Source: Buttiauxella brennerae ATCC 51605 (GTDB taxonomy: Bacteria > Pseudomonadota > Gammaproteobacteria > Enterobacterales > Enterobacteriaceae). Taken from it: a stretch of DNA of 64,000 bases. The notes beneath the pieces are model-generated. The model worked only from the letters and a program-made list of their open reading frames with translations, had not been told where the DNA came from and did not search any database. The position numbers and the translations under genes were made by a program. Where the stretch lies: contig NZ_LXER01000040.1 of the NCBI RefSeq assembly GCF_001654925.1, forward strand, positions 124,001 through 188,000, read 5' to 3'. Below are positions 45,471 to 54,965 of this stretch, piece by piece (position 1 is the first letter of the stretch; each line of letters begins with the position of its first letter).

Positions 45471-46445
45471 TTACTTATCAGCGGCGACCACCACTTCAGC
45501 GAGCGTGTTTTTCTGCGGTTTGGTTAACACAGCCATCACCACGCCGATGACCAGGCAAACTATCCCCAGCAATGTGAGAAGCGGTGGCCAACTGTGGCGC
45601 AGCATAAAGGTGTAAGCCAGGCCTGCCAGCGTTTCAAAGACAATCAGCGGGCCGACGATAACCGTGGGTAAACGTTGGCTGGCAATGTTCCAGCACAGCG
45701 CGCCGAGCCATGAACAAAACAGCGCAATGGCGAGCATCAGTGTCAAAAATACTTCCGGGCGTGGCCCAAAAGGCAGGGCAAAGTTGCTCTCGGTGTGTGA
45801 CATCCACAGGCAAACGGCAATATAGCCGAGCAGTGAAAAAGGCAGGATCGCCAGGCCTTGCGCCGTCGCCCACATTAAGGGGTTTTTATCCGGATTTTCG
45901 CGCAGCCAACGAGCATTTCGCAGTGCATACCACGCCCAGCAGGCAACCGAAATAAACGCCAGACCGATACCGCTGATGTAACGCCACCAGCTAAAATCGA
46001 GCGGCCCTGAACGCAATTCGGCAGTATTCACCATCACCAGGCCTACCGCGATAATCACCAGGGCAGGGGCAAGGCGATGCCACGGGAGTTTGCCGTCGCG
46101 TTTGCTGTAGAGCAGATTGGCGAATACCGGGATCACAACGGGCAGCGTACCGATAATCATTGTGGAAATGGGCGCACCGGTGCGCTGAATGGCGCTCGCG
46201 AGACAGACGTAATAAATGAGATTACCCACGGTTGAGAGTTTAAGCGCGGTGAACCAGTCCTCGCGCTTCAATTGGCGCAGCCGTTGACGGCCAAGCCAGG
46301 CCAGAGGGAGCGCAATCAGCCCCAGCGCCAGGTAGCGCCCGGTCGACTGCATGGCCGCAGGGTAATCAGGAACAATCAATGGGCCGACGAAAATCAGCCC
46401 CCACATCAACCCTGCCAGCAGGGCATACAACACACCAGTTAACAT
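45471..46445 (-). CDS. ytfF: EamA/DMT-family inner-membrane transporter YtfF
   Basis: Ten-segment drug/metabolite transporter family protein with two EamA repeats (about residues 5-140 and 160-300), 324 residues against 321 in E. coli. Substrate unknown. The frame is open to 46673, but MLTGVLYALLAGLMWG, after AAGTGGAAGAAG, is the family start. It follows an AraC-type regulator by 77 bases in the same direction, which suggests that regulator controls it. Confidence 0.92.
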   Translation of the reverse strand: MLTGVLYALLAGLMWGLIFVGPLIVPDYPAAMQSTGRYLALGLIALPLAWLGRQRLRQLKREDWFTALKLSTVGNLIYYVCLASAIQRTGAPISTMIIGTLPVVIPVFANLLYSKRDGKLPWHRLAPALVIIAVGLVMVNTAELRSGPLDFSWWRYISGIGLAFISVACWAWYALRNARWLRENPDKNPLMWATAQGLAILPFSLLGYIAVCLWMSHTESNFALPFGPRPEVFLTLMLAIALFCSWLGALCWNIASQRLPTVIVGPLIVFETLAGLAYTFMLRHSWPPLLTLLGIVCLVIGVVMAVLTKPQKNTLAEVVVAADK

Positions 46446-46522
46446 CTTCTTCTTCCACTTAACGCTTTGCGTAGAGTGTAGGTGGTGGACTAGCGAAAAT
46501 ATTGTACCAGCTTGCGGTATCT

Positions 46523-47347
46523 CTAACGGGTGACCTGTTTCTGGTAGCGCACAGGCGTGATGCCATAACGCTGTGAAAAGGCGCGAGTCAGGTGCGCCTG
46601 GTCGGTTAACCCACTGGCTGGGGCAACTTGAGCGGCAGGCATCCCGCTGGTCAGAAGCCGTTTGGCGTGCCAAAGGCGAATCGCCATCAGCATTTGGTGA
46701 GGAGTAACGTGATAGTGCGCTTTGAACATGCGCTGAAAATGATAGGGGCTGAGCGAGGCCACTGCGGCGAGTTCGTCGAGCGTCACCGGGTGCATATAAT
46801 TATCGTGCAGATAATCGCGAATTTGTTCGAAGCGGTGTGCCGATTCTTTCGGCCCGGATGGTAAGTGACGAGCGTATGGCTGAAAATTTTCGATGAGACT
46901 GAGCAACAGCCCTTGCTGCGCCAGTGAGTCATCTTCGCGCCATAGCCCATTGATCAGTTGTGAAATTCGCCCTGCACGCAGCGGGTCGTGTTTGACCACA
47001 TCATTAAACGACCAGTTGCGCGAGCCGGTTATTGATTCAAGAATTTCCGGTTCGAGGTAAATCATACGGTACTGCCAGCCATCTTCGGTTGCTGCTTCGC
47101 CAGTATGCAGTTCATCAGGGTTCATCAACACTAACGAATCTGTGGAGGCGACATGCTGAACACCACGATAACGGAAGCGCTCAGCGCCCCAGGTGACCGT
47201 GCCGATACCAAAGGCTTCGTGAGTGTGCGGTTCAAAGGCGTAACGCGAAATATGGGCGTGATAAAGCTCAACGCCCGGCAGTTGCGGTAAATGCCGGAAT
47301 TGGGCGTTGTCTTTTTCATCAGTGAATAACTCAGGAACGCCTTGCAC
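46523..47347 (-). CDS. AraC-family transcriptional regulator next to ytfF
   Basis: N-terminal cupin-type sensing domain (residues 20-140, with HISRYAFEPHTHEAFGIGT and LMNPDELHTG) and C-terminal double helix-turn-helix (LDELAAVASLSPYHFQRMFKAH and AQVAPASGLTDQAHLTRAFS). Such regulators often sit beside DMT exporters and amino-acid effluxers. I choose the GTG at 47347: AAGGAG lies 6 bases upstream, whereas the in-frame ATG at 47362 belongs to the ERIC repeat. No counterpart is remembered between ytfF and ytfG in E. coli, so this is an insertion or retained gene. Ligand unknown. Confidence 0.88.
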   Translation of the reverse strand: MQGVPELFTDEKDNAQFRHLPQLPGVELYHAHISRYAFEPHTHEAFGIGTVTWGAERFRYRGVQHVASTDSLVLMNPDELHTGEAATEDGWQYRMIYLEPEILESITGSRNWSFNDVVKHDPLRAGRISQLINGLWREDDSLAQQGLLLSLIENFQPYARHLPSGPKESAHRFEQIRDYLHDNYMHPVTLDELAAVASLSPYHFQRMFKAHYHVTPHQMLMAIRLWHAKRLLTSGMPAAQVAPASGLTDQAHLTRAFSQRYGITPVRYQKQVTR

Positions 47348-47350
47348 TCT

Positions 47351-47477
47351 AATCTCCTTCATACTTCAAGTTGCAGATGCGTTGGCTACGTTTGCTAGCC
47401 CGAATCACTTACTATAGTAAGCTCATCGGGACTCACTCTCTTGCCGCCTTCCTGCAACTCGAATTATTAAGGATATA
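47351..47477. repeat. ERIC element 4 between the AraC gene and qorB
   Basis: TTCATACTTCAAGTTGCAG on the left, the central CCCGAATCACTTAC / GTAAGCTCATCGGGA palindrome, and CTGCAACTCGAATTATTAAGG on the right. About 127 bp; limits approximate. It lies immediately upstream of the AraC gene and supplies part of its 5' leader, including the Shine-Dalgarno. Confidence 0.87.
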
Positions 47478-47507
47478 GGATCTTCAGCTTTAACGGAAAG
47501 TTAACAT

Positions 47508-48356
47508 TTACAGCGCGGCGCGCATGCTCTCTGCAAGCGGAGTGGTTGGGCGGCCAATCAGGGCGCTTAGCTGGTGGCTGTCATCAAACAAACCACCTTT
47601 GGATGCGCCGACGTCAGAGTTTGCCAGCATTGCGGCTAACCCTTCTGGCAGGCCAGCACCCAGCAGCGCTGCTTTAAAATCAGCTTCTGGCAGGTTTTGA
47701 TACACCACGGTTTTACCACTTTGCTTCGTTAGCTCTGCGGTCAATTCAGCCAGAGTCCAGCCGTGGTCGCCCGCTAATTCGTAAACCTTGCCCGCCTGGT
47801 TATCCAGTGTCATGACTTTCGCAGCGGCAGCGGCGTAATCAGCACGTGCAGCCGCCGCGATTTTGCCTTCGCCGGTGCTGCCAATAAACACGCCGTGTTG
47901 CAGAGCGGGCGGTACGCTAGCCAGATAGTTTTCGGTGTACCAGCCGTTGCGCAGCAGCACAAATGGAATGCCGGATTGTTTAAGCATTTCTTCGGTGGCG
48001 ATATGCTCATCGGCAAGGCCCAGTGGCGATGAATCTGCATGCAACAGGCTGGTGTAGGCAATCAGCTTCACGCCCGCTTCTTTAGCTGCATCAATCACAT
48101 TGCGATGCTGAACCGCACGCTGGCCCACTTCGCTTGAAGAGATAAGCAGCAGTTTTTCCACGCCACTGAGCGCTTGCACCAAAGCCGCTTTATCTTCATA
48201 GCTGGCAGCACGAACCTGAACGCCACGGTCTGCAAATGCCTGAATTTTTGACGGGTTACGTACGATGGCAACCAGTTGGTCAGCCGCTACAGATTTCAGT
48301 AATTCTTCAACAACGAGTTGGCCCAGTTGGCCGGAAACTCCGGTAATCGCAATCAT
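47508..48356 (-). CDS. qorB: NAD(P)H:quinone oxidoreductase QorB (YtfG)
   Basis: NmrA-like short-chain-dehydrogenase-fold quinone reductase. The nucleotide-binding GVSGQLGQLVVEELL motif begins near residue 6 and the LLISSSEVGQRAVQHRNVIDAAK segment is typical. From MIAITGVSGQ the product has 282 residues (286 in E. coli); the 13 codons before are excluded because the ATG follows AGGAGATTCACC. Divergent from ytfH, which may regulate it. Confidence 0.95.
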   Translation of the reverse strand: MIAITGVSGQLGQLVVEELLKSVAADQLVAIVRNPSKIQAFADRGVQVRAASYEDKAALVQALSGVEKLLLISSSEVGQRAVQHRNVIDAAKEAGVKLIAYTSLLHADSSPLGLADEHIATEEMLKQSGIPFVLLRNGWYTENYLASVPPALQHGVFIGSTGEGKIAAAARADYAAAAAKVMTLDNQAGKVYELAGDHGWTLAELTAELTKQSGKTVVYQNLPEADFKAALLGAGLPEGLAAMLANSDVGASKGGLFDDSHQLSALIGRPTTPLAESMRAAL

Positions 48357-48447
48357 GGTGAATCTCCTGTGGGTGTTCTGGTTAAGTTGTGCCACACTAT
48401 CACTGGCACTAACTTAAAGTAAGTACGCACAAAAAGGTAAGTATGAA

Positions 48448-48837
48448 ATGAGTGAGATTGAAACCCGCCCGCAGTCGTTAACCGAGCAAATGCGCGATGG
48501 CAATTTATTTGCCGAGCAGTGCCCGTCACGAGATGTGTTAAAGCACGTCACCAGCCGCTGGGGCGTGTTGATTCTGGTGGCCTTGCAGGGTGGGACTCAC
48601 CGGTTCAGCGACCTGCGCCGTAAGATGGGCGGGGTGAGTGAAAAGATGCTCGCGCAAACGCTGCAATGGCTTGAGGCCGACGGTTTTGTAAATCGAAAAT
48701 CCTACCCGGTTGTGCCGCCGCATGTGGAATACAGTTTGACGCCGCTGGGTTGTGAAGTTGCTGAGAAAGTAGCGGGGCTTGCCGACTGGATCGAGGGGAA
48801 TTTGCCGAGAGTGTTAGCGTCCCGTGCGGAACGCTAA
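48448..48837 (+). CDS. ytfH: HxlR-family transcriptional regulator YtfH
   Basis: A 129-residue winged-helix protein of the HxlR/MarR-like family: SRWGVLILVALQGGTHRFSDLRRKMGGVSEKMLAQTL is the DNA-binding core, and an N-terminal cysteine (EQCPSRDVL) is the conserved redox-sensitive position in this family. Divergent pairing with a quinone reductase suggests control by quinones or oxidants, as for QorR/YodB; that is inference. Confidence 0.93.
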   Translation: MSEIETRPQSLTEQMRDGNLFAEQCPSRDVLKHVTSRWGVLILVALQGGTHRFSDLRRKMGGVSEKMLAQTLQWLEADGFVNRKSYPVVPPHVEYSLTPLGCEVAEKVAGLADWIEGNLPRVLASRAER

Positions 48838-48841
48838 CACT

Positions 48842-48880
48842 AGGCGGGTGGATGTCGCTAAGGCTAATCCATCCGACAAA
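48842..48880. repeat. REP-like palindrome between ytfH and cpdB
   Basis: GGTGGATGTCGCTAAGGC followed by TAATCCATCCGAC forms an imperfect stem of the REP/BIME type, in the gap between converging ytfH and cpdB. Single copy; assignment tentative. Confidence 0.4.
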
Positions 48881-48890
48881 AGAACGAAAA

Positions 48891-50822
48891 TTACTTACCT
48901 AAATCCAACTGGTAAATCGCAAAGCCGATTTCATCCGTCCCCACATTCTTCATCGGATACTGGCCTTTCTCTTTGATAAAGGCCGCCGCTTTGTCGCCCG
49001 GTGAGGTTTCAAAGCGAATATCTAATTTCTGACTGCTGTGAATCGGCGCCAGGCGCCAGTTGTTATCAGCGGCCGGGTGGATCTCTTTGCTTGCGGTAAT
49101 CCAGTTCGCCAGCACCGAGCGGTTTTCGTCTGGCGATGCAAACGCAATATGGCTGTCGCCAGTTCCGGCAAACTTACCGCCGTAGGCGCGGTAGTTATTG
49201 GTTGCGACCAGGAACGTCGCGTTCGGGTCGATTGGCTTGCCCTTGAACGTCAGCCCTTTGATACGCTCGGCTTTCGGGTTCACCATCTGGCATTCGCCGT
49301 CATAACGTGCCGGTTGTGACACATCAATCTGGTAATCCACGCCGTCGATAACATCAAAGTTATAGGTGCGGAAACCGTCCCAGTTGATCAGCGACTGGGG
49401 TTTCGTGCTGTTTACATCAATCTGGTTAAACTGCCCGGCAGAACATTCCAGCCACTCTTTGACCTCTTTCCCGCTAGCTTTCACCACCACCAGTGTGTTC
49501 GGGTAGAGATACAAATCTGCGGCGTTACGGAAGGTAAGCTGGCCTTTTTCCACTTCGACAAAACTGGCCGGGTCATTCTTACGCCCGCCAACTTTAAACG
49601 GTGCTGCAGCGGAAAGTACTGGCAGGTTCGCCAGGTCCGGGTCGCCCTGAATGTATTTTTCAACATAGGCGAGTTGGGCGTTATTCACCACCTGCACCGT
49701 CGGATCGTCTTGCACCAGCGCCAGGTAGCTATACATATTGTCTGATGATTTGCCGATTGGCTTGCTGACGAACTCGCGCGTGGCATCGTGATCGTGCTTC
49801 ATCACTTCCACCAGTTTGGCATCTTCAGGCACCAGTGCTTTCTTCGCCACGCTGTCATAAATTGGGCGCGCTTGTGCTTTGCTGCTGGTGACTTTCCAAC
49901 TGCCGCTATCGTTATTCAATACCAAATCGACCACGCCCAGATGGTCGCCCCACATACCAGGCATCACCGCTGGAATACCGTTCAGCGTGCCTTTCTCAAG
50001 ATCAACACCTTTAATATTGGCAAAGTCTTTGCCTGGGAACACGGCGTGAGCGTGGCCAAACAAAATGGCATCCACGCCCGGAACTTTGCTGAGGTAGTAA
50101 ACCGAGTTTTCAGCCATCGCATGATATGGGTCGCTGGACAGGCCGGAGTGGGCGATAACCACCACTAAATCAGCCCCTTGCTTGCGCATTTCAGGGACAT
50201 AATGGCGGGCCGTTTCGGTAATATCCTGCACCGTTACTTTGCCTTCCAGATTGGTTTTATCCCACGTCATGATTTGTGGTGGCACAAAACCGATATAACC
50301 GATGCGCAGCGTCTGCTCTTTGCCGTCTTTGTCTTTCACCACGGTTTCTTTAATCACGTAAGGCGTGAACAGTGGCTTATTGGTTTTGGCATCAATAATG
50401 TTGGCATTCACATACGGGAATTTTGCCCCCGATAGTGCCATATGCAGGTAATCGAGGCCGTAGTTAAATTCGTGGTTGCCCAGGTTTCCAACGGCGTAAT
50501 CCAACGTATTCAGCGCCTTATAAACCGGGTGAATATCGCCTTTTTTCAGACCTTTTGCCGCCATGTAATCGCCGAGCGGGCTACCCTGAATCAGGTCTCC
50601 GTTATCGACCAGTACGCTGTTTACCGTTTCACCGCGCGCGGCGTTGATTAAACTTGCCGTACGCACCAGTCCAAATTTTTCCGTTGAGGTATCTTTGTAG
50701 TAATCGAAATCCATCATATTGCTGTGGAGATCGCTGGTTTCCAGGATACGGAGGTCAACGGTTGCCGCATGAGCGCCGGTAGCAACCAGCATGGCAAGCA
50801 TCGTTGCGCTAAACTTGATCAT
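48891..50822 (-). CDS. cpdB: Periplasmic 2',3'-cyclic-nucleotide 2'-phosphodiesterase/3'-nucleotidase
   Basis: Exported bifunctional enzyme that degrades 2',3'-cyclic nucleotides and 3'-nucleotides for scavenging. Signal peptide about residues 1-19 (ends GAHA), metallophosphoesterase domain with [27 protein letters not shown] and HSGLSSD and [10 protein letters not shown], then the 5'-nucleotidase C-terminal domain ([14 protein letters not shown]). 643 residues against 647 in E. coli. Divergent from cysQ. Confidence 0.97.
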   Translation of the reverse strand: MIKFSATMLAMLVATGAHAATVDLRILETSDLHSNMMDFDYYKDTSTEKFGLVRTASLINAARGETVNSVLVDNGDLIQGSPLGDYMAAKGLKKGDIHPVYKALNTLDYAVGNLGNHEFNYGLDYLHMALSGAKFPYVNANIIDAKTNKPLFTPYVIKETVVKDKDGKEQTLRIGYIGFVPPQIMTWDKTNLEGKVTVQDITETARHYVPEMRKQGADLVVVIAHSGLSSDPYHAMAENSVYYLSKVPGVDAILFGHAHAVFPGKDFANIKGVDLEKGTLNGIPAVMPGMWGDHLGVVDLVLNNDSGSWKVTSSKAQARPIYDSVAKKALVPEDAKLVEVMKHDHDATREFVSKPIGKSSDNMYSYLALVQDDPTVQVVNNAQLAYVEKYIQGDPDLANLPVLSAAAPFKVGGRKNDPASFVEVEKGQLTFRNAADLYLYPNTLVVVKASGKEVKEWLECSAGQFNQIDVNSTKPQSLINWDGFRTYNFDVIDGVDYQIDVSQPARYDGECQMVNPKAERIKGLTFKGKPIDPNATFLVATNNYRAYGGKFAGTGDSHIAFASPDENRSVLANWITASKEIHPAADNNWRLAPIHSSQKLDIRFETSPGDKAAAFIKEKGQYPMKNVGTDEIGFAIYQLDLGK

Positions 50823-51010
50823 GATAAAAGGTCCTTTTTAGAGATAGGCCGCAAAAGGCTATGTATATAAACGTTGTTGCTGACAGATTTGTGAAGTGTG
50901 CCAGAAAAAGGGTGAAGTAAACCGGAATGGGTTCACAGATAGCGCAACCAGGCGTGATGAGATATAAGTAAAACAACAGGTTAATCGCACGACACAACAT
51001 GAGGTGGAGA

Positions 51011-51754
51011 ATGCTAGATAAAATTTGCCAACTGGCTCGGGAGGCTGGAGCTGCGATCATGCAGGTGTATGAAGGGCAAAAGCCGCTGGAGGCGACTCAA
51101 AAATCCGATGACTCACCCGTAACAGCAGCAGACATCGCGGCTCACACCATCATCCTGCAAGGGCTACAAACATTGACGCCGGAGATTCCGGTGCTCTCAG
51201 AAGAAGATCCGCAGACCTGGGAAACGCGCCAGAGCTGGGATCGTTACTGGCTGGTGGACCCGCTGGATGGCACTAAAGAGTTCCTCAAACGTAACGGGGA
51301 ATTCACAGTTAACATCGCGCTTATCGAAAAAGGCAAAGCGGTACTGGGCGTAGTGTATGCGCCAGTGCTGAACGTGATGTATAGCGCAGCAGAAGGCAAA
51401 GCCTGGAAAGAAGAAAACGGCGGCGTACGTAACCAGATCCACGTACGTGATGCCCGTCCGCCGCTGGTGGTAATAAGCCGCTCGCATGGCGATGATGAGC
51501 TGAAAGAGTACCTGCACCAACTGGGCGAACACCAGACCACATCCATTGGCTCATCGCTTAAGTTTTGCCTGGTGGCAGAAGGGCAGGCGCAGCTTTATCC
51601 GCGTTTTGGGCCAACCAATATCTGGGATACCGCAGCAGGCCACGCCGTGGCAACAGCGGCAGGTGCTCACGTTCATGACTGGCAAGGCAAGTCTCTCGAC
51701 TATACCCCGCGCGAGTCATTCTTAAACCCAGGCTTCCGGGTTTCTATTTACTAA
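51011..51754 (+). CDS. cysQ: 3'(2'),5'-bisphosphate nucleotidase CysQ
   Basis: Magnesium-dependent phosphatase of the inositol monophosphatase superfamily that hydrolyses pAp, a by-product of sulfate assimilation. Metal-binding motifs EEDP (about residue 66) and DPLDGTKEF (about residue 85) and the later WDTAAGHA are present. 247 residues. The ATG at 51011 follows GAGGTGGAG; an ATG four codons earlier is rejected on family length. Converges on ytfJ with four bases between. Confidence 0.96.
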   Translation: MLDKICQLAREAGAAIMQVYEGQKPLEATQKSDDSPVTAADIAAHTIILQGLQTLTPEIPVLSEEDPQTWETRQSWDRYWLVDPLDGTKEFLKRNGEFTVNIALIEKGKAVLGVVYAPVLNVMYSAAEGKAWKEENGGVRNQIHVRDARPPLVVISRSHGDDELKEYLHQLGEHQTTSIGSSLKFCLVAEGQAQLYPRFGPTNIWDTAAGHAVATAAGAHVHDWQGKSLDYTPRESFLNPGFRVSIY

Positions 51755-51758
51755 GCAA

Positions 51759-52316
51759 CTATTTACTCAACAGTTCTCGCAGCAGGCTGATCACCTGCTG
51801 CACCTCTTCCTGCGTCAACGGCCCATCTTTGGCAAACTGCACGCGACCTTGATTATCCAGCACCACAATTGCCGAACTGCCCGTCTCCAGCTGCCATGAT
51901 TTCTGCGCCACGCCATTGCTATCGACGATAAATTGCGACCATGGGTATTGGGTTTTATTGCTCTCAAGGCTGCTGCGCACAAACATTCCGGTGCCCACAA
52001 TCGCGTCATCGGTATTCACGATAGTGGTTGTCTGGTAGCGGTCATGCGGGAATTTTGCCGCTTTGATTGCCTCAATCAGCCCGGCATTTTTCTCTTTGGC
52101 GCTGGTACGGCCGGCAATATGCTGGAGCACTCGCACTTTTCCCACCAACTGCGCACTATTCCAGTTTTTGTAGCTAAACTTATCATTGTCGAGCATCAGT
52201 TCACCTTTATCCGTAATACCGATAGGTGAGACTCGCTGATTCTTCTCAAAGTTATGAGCAGATGCCGCTAGCGGTAGCAGCAGTAAGGCAAGCGCAAGGT
52301 TTTTGCGTAGGGACAT
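51759..52316 (-). CDS. ytfJ: Periplasmic thioredoxin-fold protein YtfJ
   Basis: Exported protein, signal peptide about residues 1-23 (LALALLLLPLAASAH), followed by a thioredoxin-like domain (VLQHIAGRTSAKEKNAGL in place of a CXXC motif), so probably not a disulfide enzyme. 185 residues against 184 in E. coli. Function unknown; abundant periplasmic protein. The frame extends 43 codons upstream with non-family sequence; the ATG at 52316 follows AGGAG. Confidence 0.92.
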   Translation of the reverse strand: MSLRKNLALALLLLPLAASAHNFEKNQRVSPIGITDKGELMLDNDKFSYKNWNSAQLVGKVRVLQHIAGRTSAKEKNAGLIEAIKAAKFPHDRYQTTTIVNTDDAIVGTGMFVRSSLESNKTQYPWSQFIVDSNGVAQKSWQLETGSSAIVVLDNQGRVQFAKDGPLTQEEVQQVISLLRELLSK

Positions 52317-52655
52317 GAGAACTCCTATCTTATTATTTGTGAAAAGTTTGCAGGTGCTCCGACCACTTCGTCGTGACGTTTTAAGCATATGTGCTGAATA
52401 GGCATCTGTCCCGCAACAACAATGCCAGATTGCGGGTGACCGCACATATCCCTGTTTTTTGAAGGCTTAAACTGAGTTTTGTTTACAATTGAAAAGAATA
52501 TTCTGAGAAATTGTAATCATACGGTAAATAAGATTGTGCAAACTAGGTGTCGGTTTGTATATGGACTATAGTTTCCAGGCACCAAATTTTTCGCCTCGTT
52601 TTGTCGGACCAAATGTGGAACCGCAGGGGTGTTAACACTGCAGGAGAAAAAAAGA
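52317..52655. promoter_or_regulatory. ytfJ-ytfK divergent intergenic region
   Basis: 339 bases with no gene. The middle (about 52470-52550) is AT-rich and probably holds the ytfK promoter. E. coli ytfK is controlled by PhoB and CRP; a possible Pho box near 52502 matches only about 10 of 18 positions and is not convincing. TGCAGGAG before the ytfK start is a clear ribosome-binding site. Confidence 0.45.
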
Positions 52656-52862
52656 ATGAAAATTTTCCAACGGTACAACCCGCTTCAGGTGGCGAAGTAC
52701 GTGAAAATCCTGTTCCGTGGACGGTTGTACATCAAGGACGTTGGCGCTTTTGAATTTGATAAGGGCAAGATTCTTATCCCAAAAGTGAAAGATAAGCAGC
52801 ATTATTCGGTTATGTCTGAAGTAAACCGCCAGGTACTGCGAATGCAGGCTGACATGGCATAA
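52656..52862 (+). CDS. ytfK: SpoT-activating stress protein YtfK
   Basis: A 68-residue basic protein (DUF1107) nearly identical to E. coli YtfK, which binds SpoT and shifts it toward (p)ppGpp synthesis during phosphate and fatty-acid starvation. [18 protein letters not shown] is invariant. The frame is open nine codons upstream, but the ATG at 52656 has GGAG 9 bases before it. An ERIC element begins one base after its stop codon. Confidence 0.95.
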   Translation: MKIFQRYNPLQVAKYVKILFRGRLYIKDVGAFEFDKGKILIPKVKDKQHYSVMSEVNRQVLRMQADMA

Positions 52863-52987
52863 ATATCCGTCATACTTCAAGCCGCAGATGCGTTGGCTCG
52901 CCCCCTCACTCCAGTCACATAAAGGATTATGCTGCTGGAAATTCGTGGGCTTCGCCACCTTTCTGCAACTCGAATTATTTAGGATAT
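52863..52987. repeat. ERIC element 5 after ytfK (diverged centre)
   Basis: Ends are clear: ATATCCGTCATACTTCAAG and CTGCAACTCGAATTATTTAGG plus ATAT. The centre reads CACTCCAGTCACATAAAGG then CTGCTGGAAATTCGTG, retaining half of the core palindrome with drift. It occupies the 3' side of ytfK, directly upstream of the paeA terminator. Confidence 0.83.
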
Positions 52988-53001
52988 TCAATAGAAGTAC
53001 C

Positions 53002-53026
53002 AAAAACGGCACCCGAGGGTGCCGTT
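53002..53026 (-). terminator. Rho-independent terminator of paeA
   Basis: Perfect 10-bp stem AACGGCACCC / GGGTGCCGTT with a two-base loop-side junction; on the minus strand it is followed by TTTTTGG. Lies 22 bases beyond the paeA stop codon. Confidence 0.85.
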
Positions 53027-53047
53027 AGTGTTTCTGAGTTTTGATAA

Positions 53048-54385
53048 TTACGCGGCGTCCTGCTCTTCTGAATCAGGATGCTTTGGCGTCAACGGCGTCG
53101 GCTTATTGTCGATACGCGTCACCAGCAACTGGTCGATGCGGTAGTTATCAATATCCACCACCTCGAACTTATACCCGGAGAACTTCACCGAATCGGTGCG
53201 TTTCGGGATTTTTCGCAGCATAAACATCATAAACCCGCCGATGGTTTCGTAGTTTCCGGACTGCGGGAACTCGTCGATATCCAGCACGCGCATGACATCG
53301 TCAATCGGTGTACCGCCTTCAACCAGCCATGAGTTCTCGTCACGCGCGACGATTTGCTCTTCCATACCCTGGCCGACCAGGTCACCCATCAGCGTGGTCA
53401 TCACATCATTAAGCGTGATGATGCCTACCACCAATGCATATTCGTTCATGATAACCGCGAAGTCTTCACCGGCAGTTTTAAAGCTTTCCAGCGCTTCGGA
53501 TAGCGTCAGCGTATCCGGCACAATCAGCGTATTACGCAGATGCACACCGCTGTTGAGCGCCATGCTCTGGTTGCCCAGCACACGGTTCAGCAACTCTTTG
53601 GAATCAACGTAGCCGACGATATGGTCGATATCACCATTACACACCAGGAATTTGGAGTGCGGGTGTTCGGCGATTTTGTTCTTCAGGCTTTGCTCATCTT
53701 CATGCAAATCAAACCAGATGACGTTTTCACGCGACGTCATGGAAGACGGCACGGTGCGCGATTCGAGCTCAAATACGTTCTCAATCAGCTCATGTTCTTG
53801 CTTACGCAACACGCCAGCCAACGCACCGGCTTCGAACACCGCATAAACATCATCAGAAGTGATGTCGTCATTACGTACCATCGGCAGTTTGAAGATGCGG
53901 AAAATGACGTTTGCCAGGCCGTTAAAGAACCACACCAGCGGGCGGAAGATAAACAGACAGAAGCGCATCGGGTTGATGATTCGCAAAGCAACTGATTCAG
54001 GCGAAATCATACCGATGCGTTTCGGAGTGAGGTCTGCAAACAGAATGAACAGGCTGGTGACGAGCGTAAAGGAGGTGATAAAGCTCAGCTGGTCAGCCAT
54101 CTCTGGCGAGAAGAAACGTTCCAGTAGCACTTTAAAGGCCGGAGAAAACGCCGCATCACCGACGATACCGCCGAGAATTGCCACAGCGTTCAGGCCAATC
54201 TGCACTACCGTAAAGAACATGCCAGGGCTTTCCTGCATCTTCAGTACGCGTTGCGCGTTAAGGTTGCCATCATCAGCCAGAAGCTTGAGTTTAATTTTAC
54301 GGGAAGCCGCCAGTGAGATCTCCGAAATCGAGAAAAACGCACTGACAGAGATAAGAAGAAGTATTAATAAAATACTGTTTAACAT
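53048..54385 (-). CDS. paeA: Polyamine export protein PaeA (YtfL), CNNM/CorC type
   Basis: Inner-membrane CorB/CNNM-type protein: an N-terminal DUF21 domain with about four membrane helices (residues 1-160), a tandem CBS pair (about 200-330) and a CorC-HlyC C-terminal domain (WLVEGGTPIDDVMRVLDI). E. coli and Salmonella YtfL exports cadaverine and putrescine in stationary phase. 445 residues, two fewer than E. coli. In E. coli msrA would follow upstream; here the 7.7-kb accessory block intervenes. Confidence 0.92.
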   Translation of the reverse strand: MLNSILLILLLISVSAFFSISEISLAASRKIKLKLLADDGNLNAQRVLKMQESPGMFFTVVQIGLNAVAILGGIVGDAAFSPAFKVLLERFFSPEMADQLSFITSFTLVTSLFILFADLTPKRIGMISPESVALRIINPMRFCLFIFRPLVWFFNGLANVIFRIFKLPMVRNDDITSDDVYAVFEAGALAGVLRKQEHELIENVFELESRTVPSSMTSRENVIWFDLHEDEQSLKNKIAEHPHSKFLVCNGDIDHIVGYVDSKELLNRVLGNQSMALNSGVHLRNTLIVPDTLTLSEALESFKTAGEDFAVIMNEYALVVGIITLNDVMTTLMGDLVGQGMEEQIVARDENSWLVEGGTPIDDVMRVLDIDEFPQSGNYETIGGFMMFMLRKIPKRTDSVKFSGYKFEVVDIDNYRIDQLLVTRIDNKPTPLTPKHPDSEEQDAA

Positions 54386-54582
54386 AGTTTATCCGGCTTA
54401 GAGCCAGAGCCTCGGAAGGAAAGTTGAAAATCTAAGGGTTAGTACATTTTGACTGCCAGTCCGTGGAGGTTGGGCCAGCAATTTCAACGGGTAGTATAGC
54501 GTAAGGGTGTGTGAGGCTGCCAGAGGTCAAAATTTTGGCTGTTTTATAGGGTTATTGAGTTTATTCCATCAATTTGCCTTTT

Positions 54583-54598
54583 GTATCTTATAAGGTAC
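54583..54598. promoter_or_regulatory. Candidate operator of the HigBA-type module
   Basis: GTATCTTATAAGGTAC is a 16-base palindrome with one mismatched pair, 37 bases upstream of the toxin start. Its TATCTTATAAGG could include a -10. Toxin-antitoxin promoters are usually repressed by the antitoxin at such palindromes; assignment by position only. Confidence 0.5.
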
Positions 54599-54634
54599 AC
54601 TTTCTACAGTTAAGAAATTCAAAGGATTGAATGA

Positions 54635-54961
54635 ATGGCTTACACAACGAAGCGATACGTCGATAAAACGGGTCACGTTCCTTACACCGACTGGATCAAT
54701 AAGCTCATCAAAAATGACTTACGTGCTGTCGCAAGGATTGATGCTCGTTTAGACCGCGCAAGTGCAGGAAATTTTGGCGACCATAAGTTTGAACGGGATG
54801 GTGTGTGGGAACTCCGGGTTGATTACGGGCCAGGCTATCGTGTGTATTACGCTCTCGAAAAGAATGAAATCATTCTTTTGTTAGTGGGGGGCGATAAGAG
54901 CACCCAAAAAACAGATCTCAATTTAGCAGTAAAATATTTACAGGATTATAAAACGAGGTAG
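54635..54961 (+). CDS. HigB/RelE-type toxin (addiction module killer family)
   Basis: A 108-residue toxin of the RelE/ParE superfamily, phage-Gp49-like/HigB branch. Visible family features: Y..W...L.....A.IDARLDRASAGNFGDHK, then VWELRVDYGPGYRVYYAL and LLVGGDKSTQ. These RNases cleave mRNA on the ribosome. Toxin-first order with an HTH antitoxin four bases downstream is typical of this branch. Base composition is more AT-rich than the flanking core genes. Function as active toxin is inferred. Confidence 0.85.
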   Translation: MAYTTKRYVDKTGHVPYTDWINKLIKNDLRAVARIDARLDRASAGNFGDHKFERDGVWELRVDYGPGYRVYYALEKNEIILLLVGGDKSTQKTDLNLAVKYLQDYKTR

Positions 54962-54965
54962 CTGT

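Noticed and set aside
46446..46673. 76-codon N-terminal extension of ytfF
   Set aside because: Overlaps the AraC gene, has no family similarity, and the ATG at 46445 has a good ribosome-binding site.
52500..52520. Pho box before ytfK
   Set aside because: Only about 10 of 18 positions match CTGTCAT-N4-CTGTCAT; too weak to list as a site.
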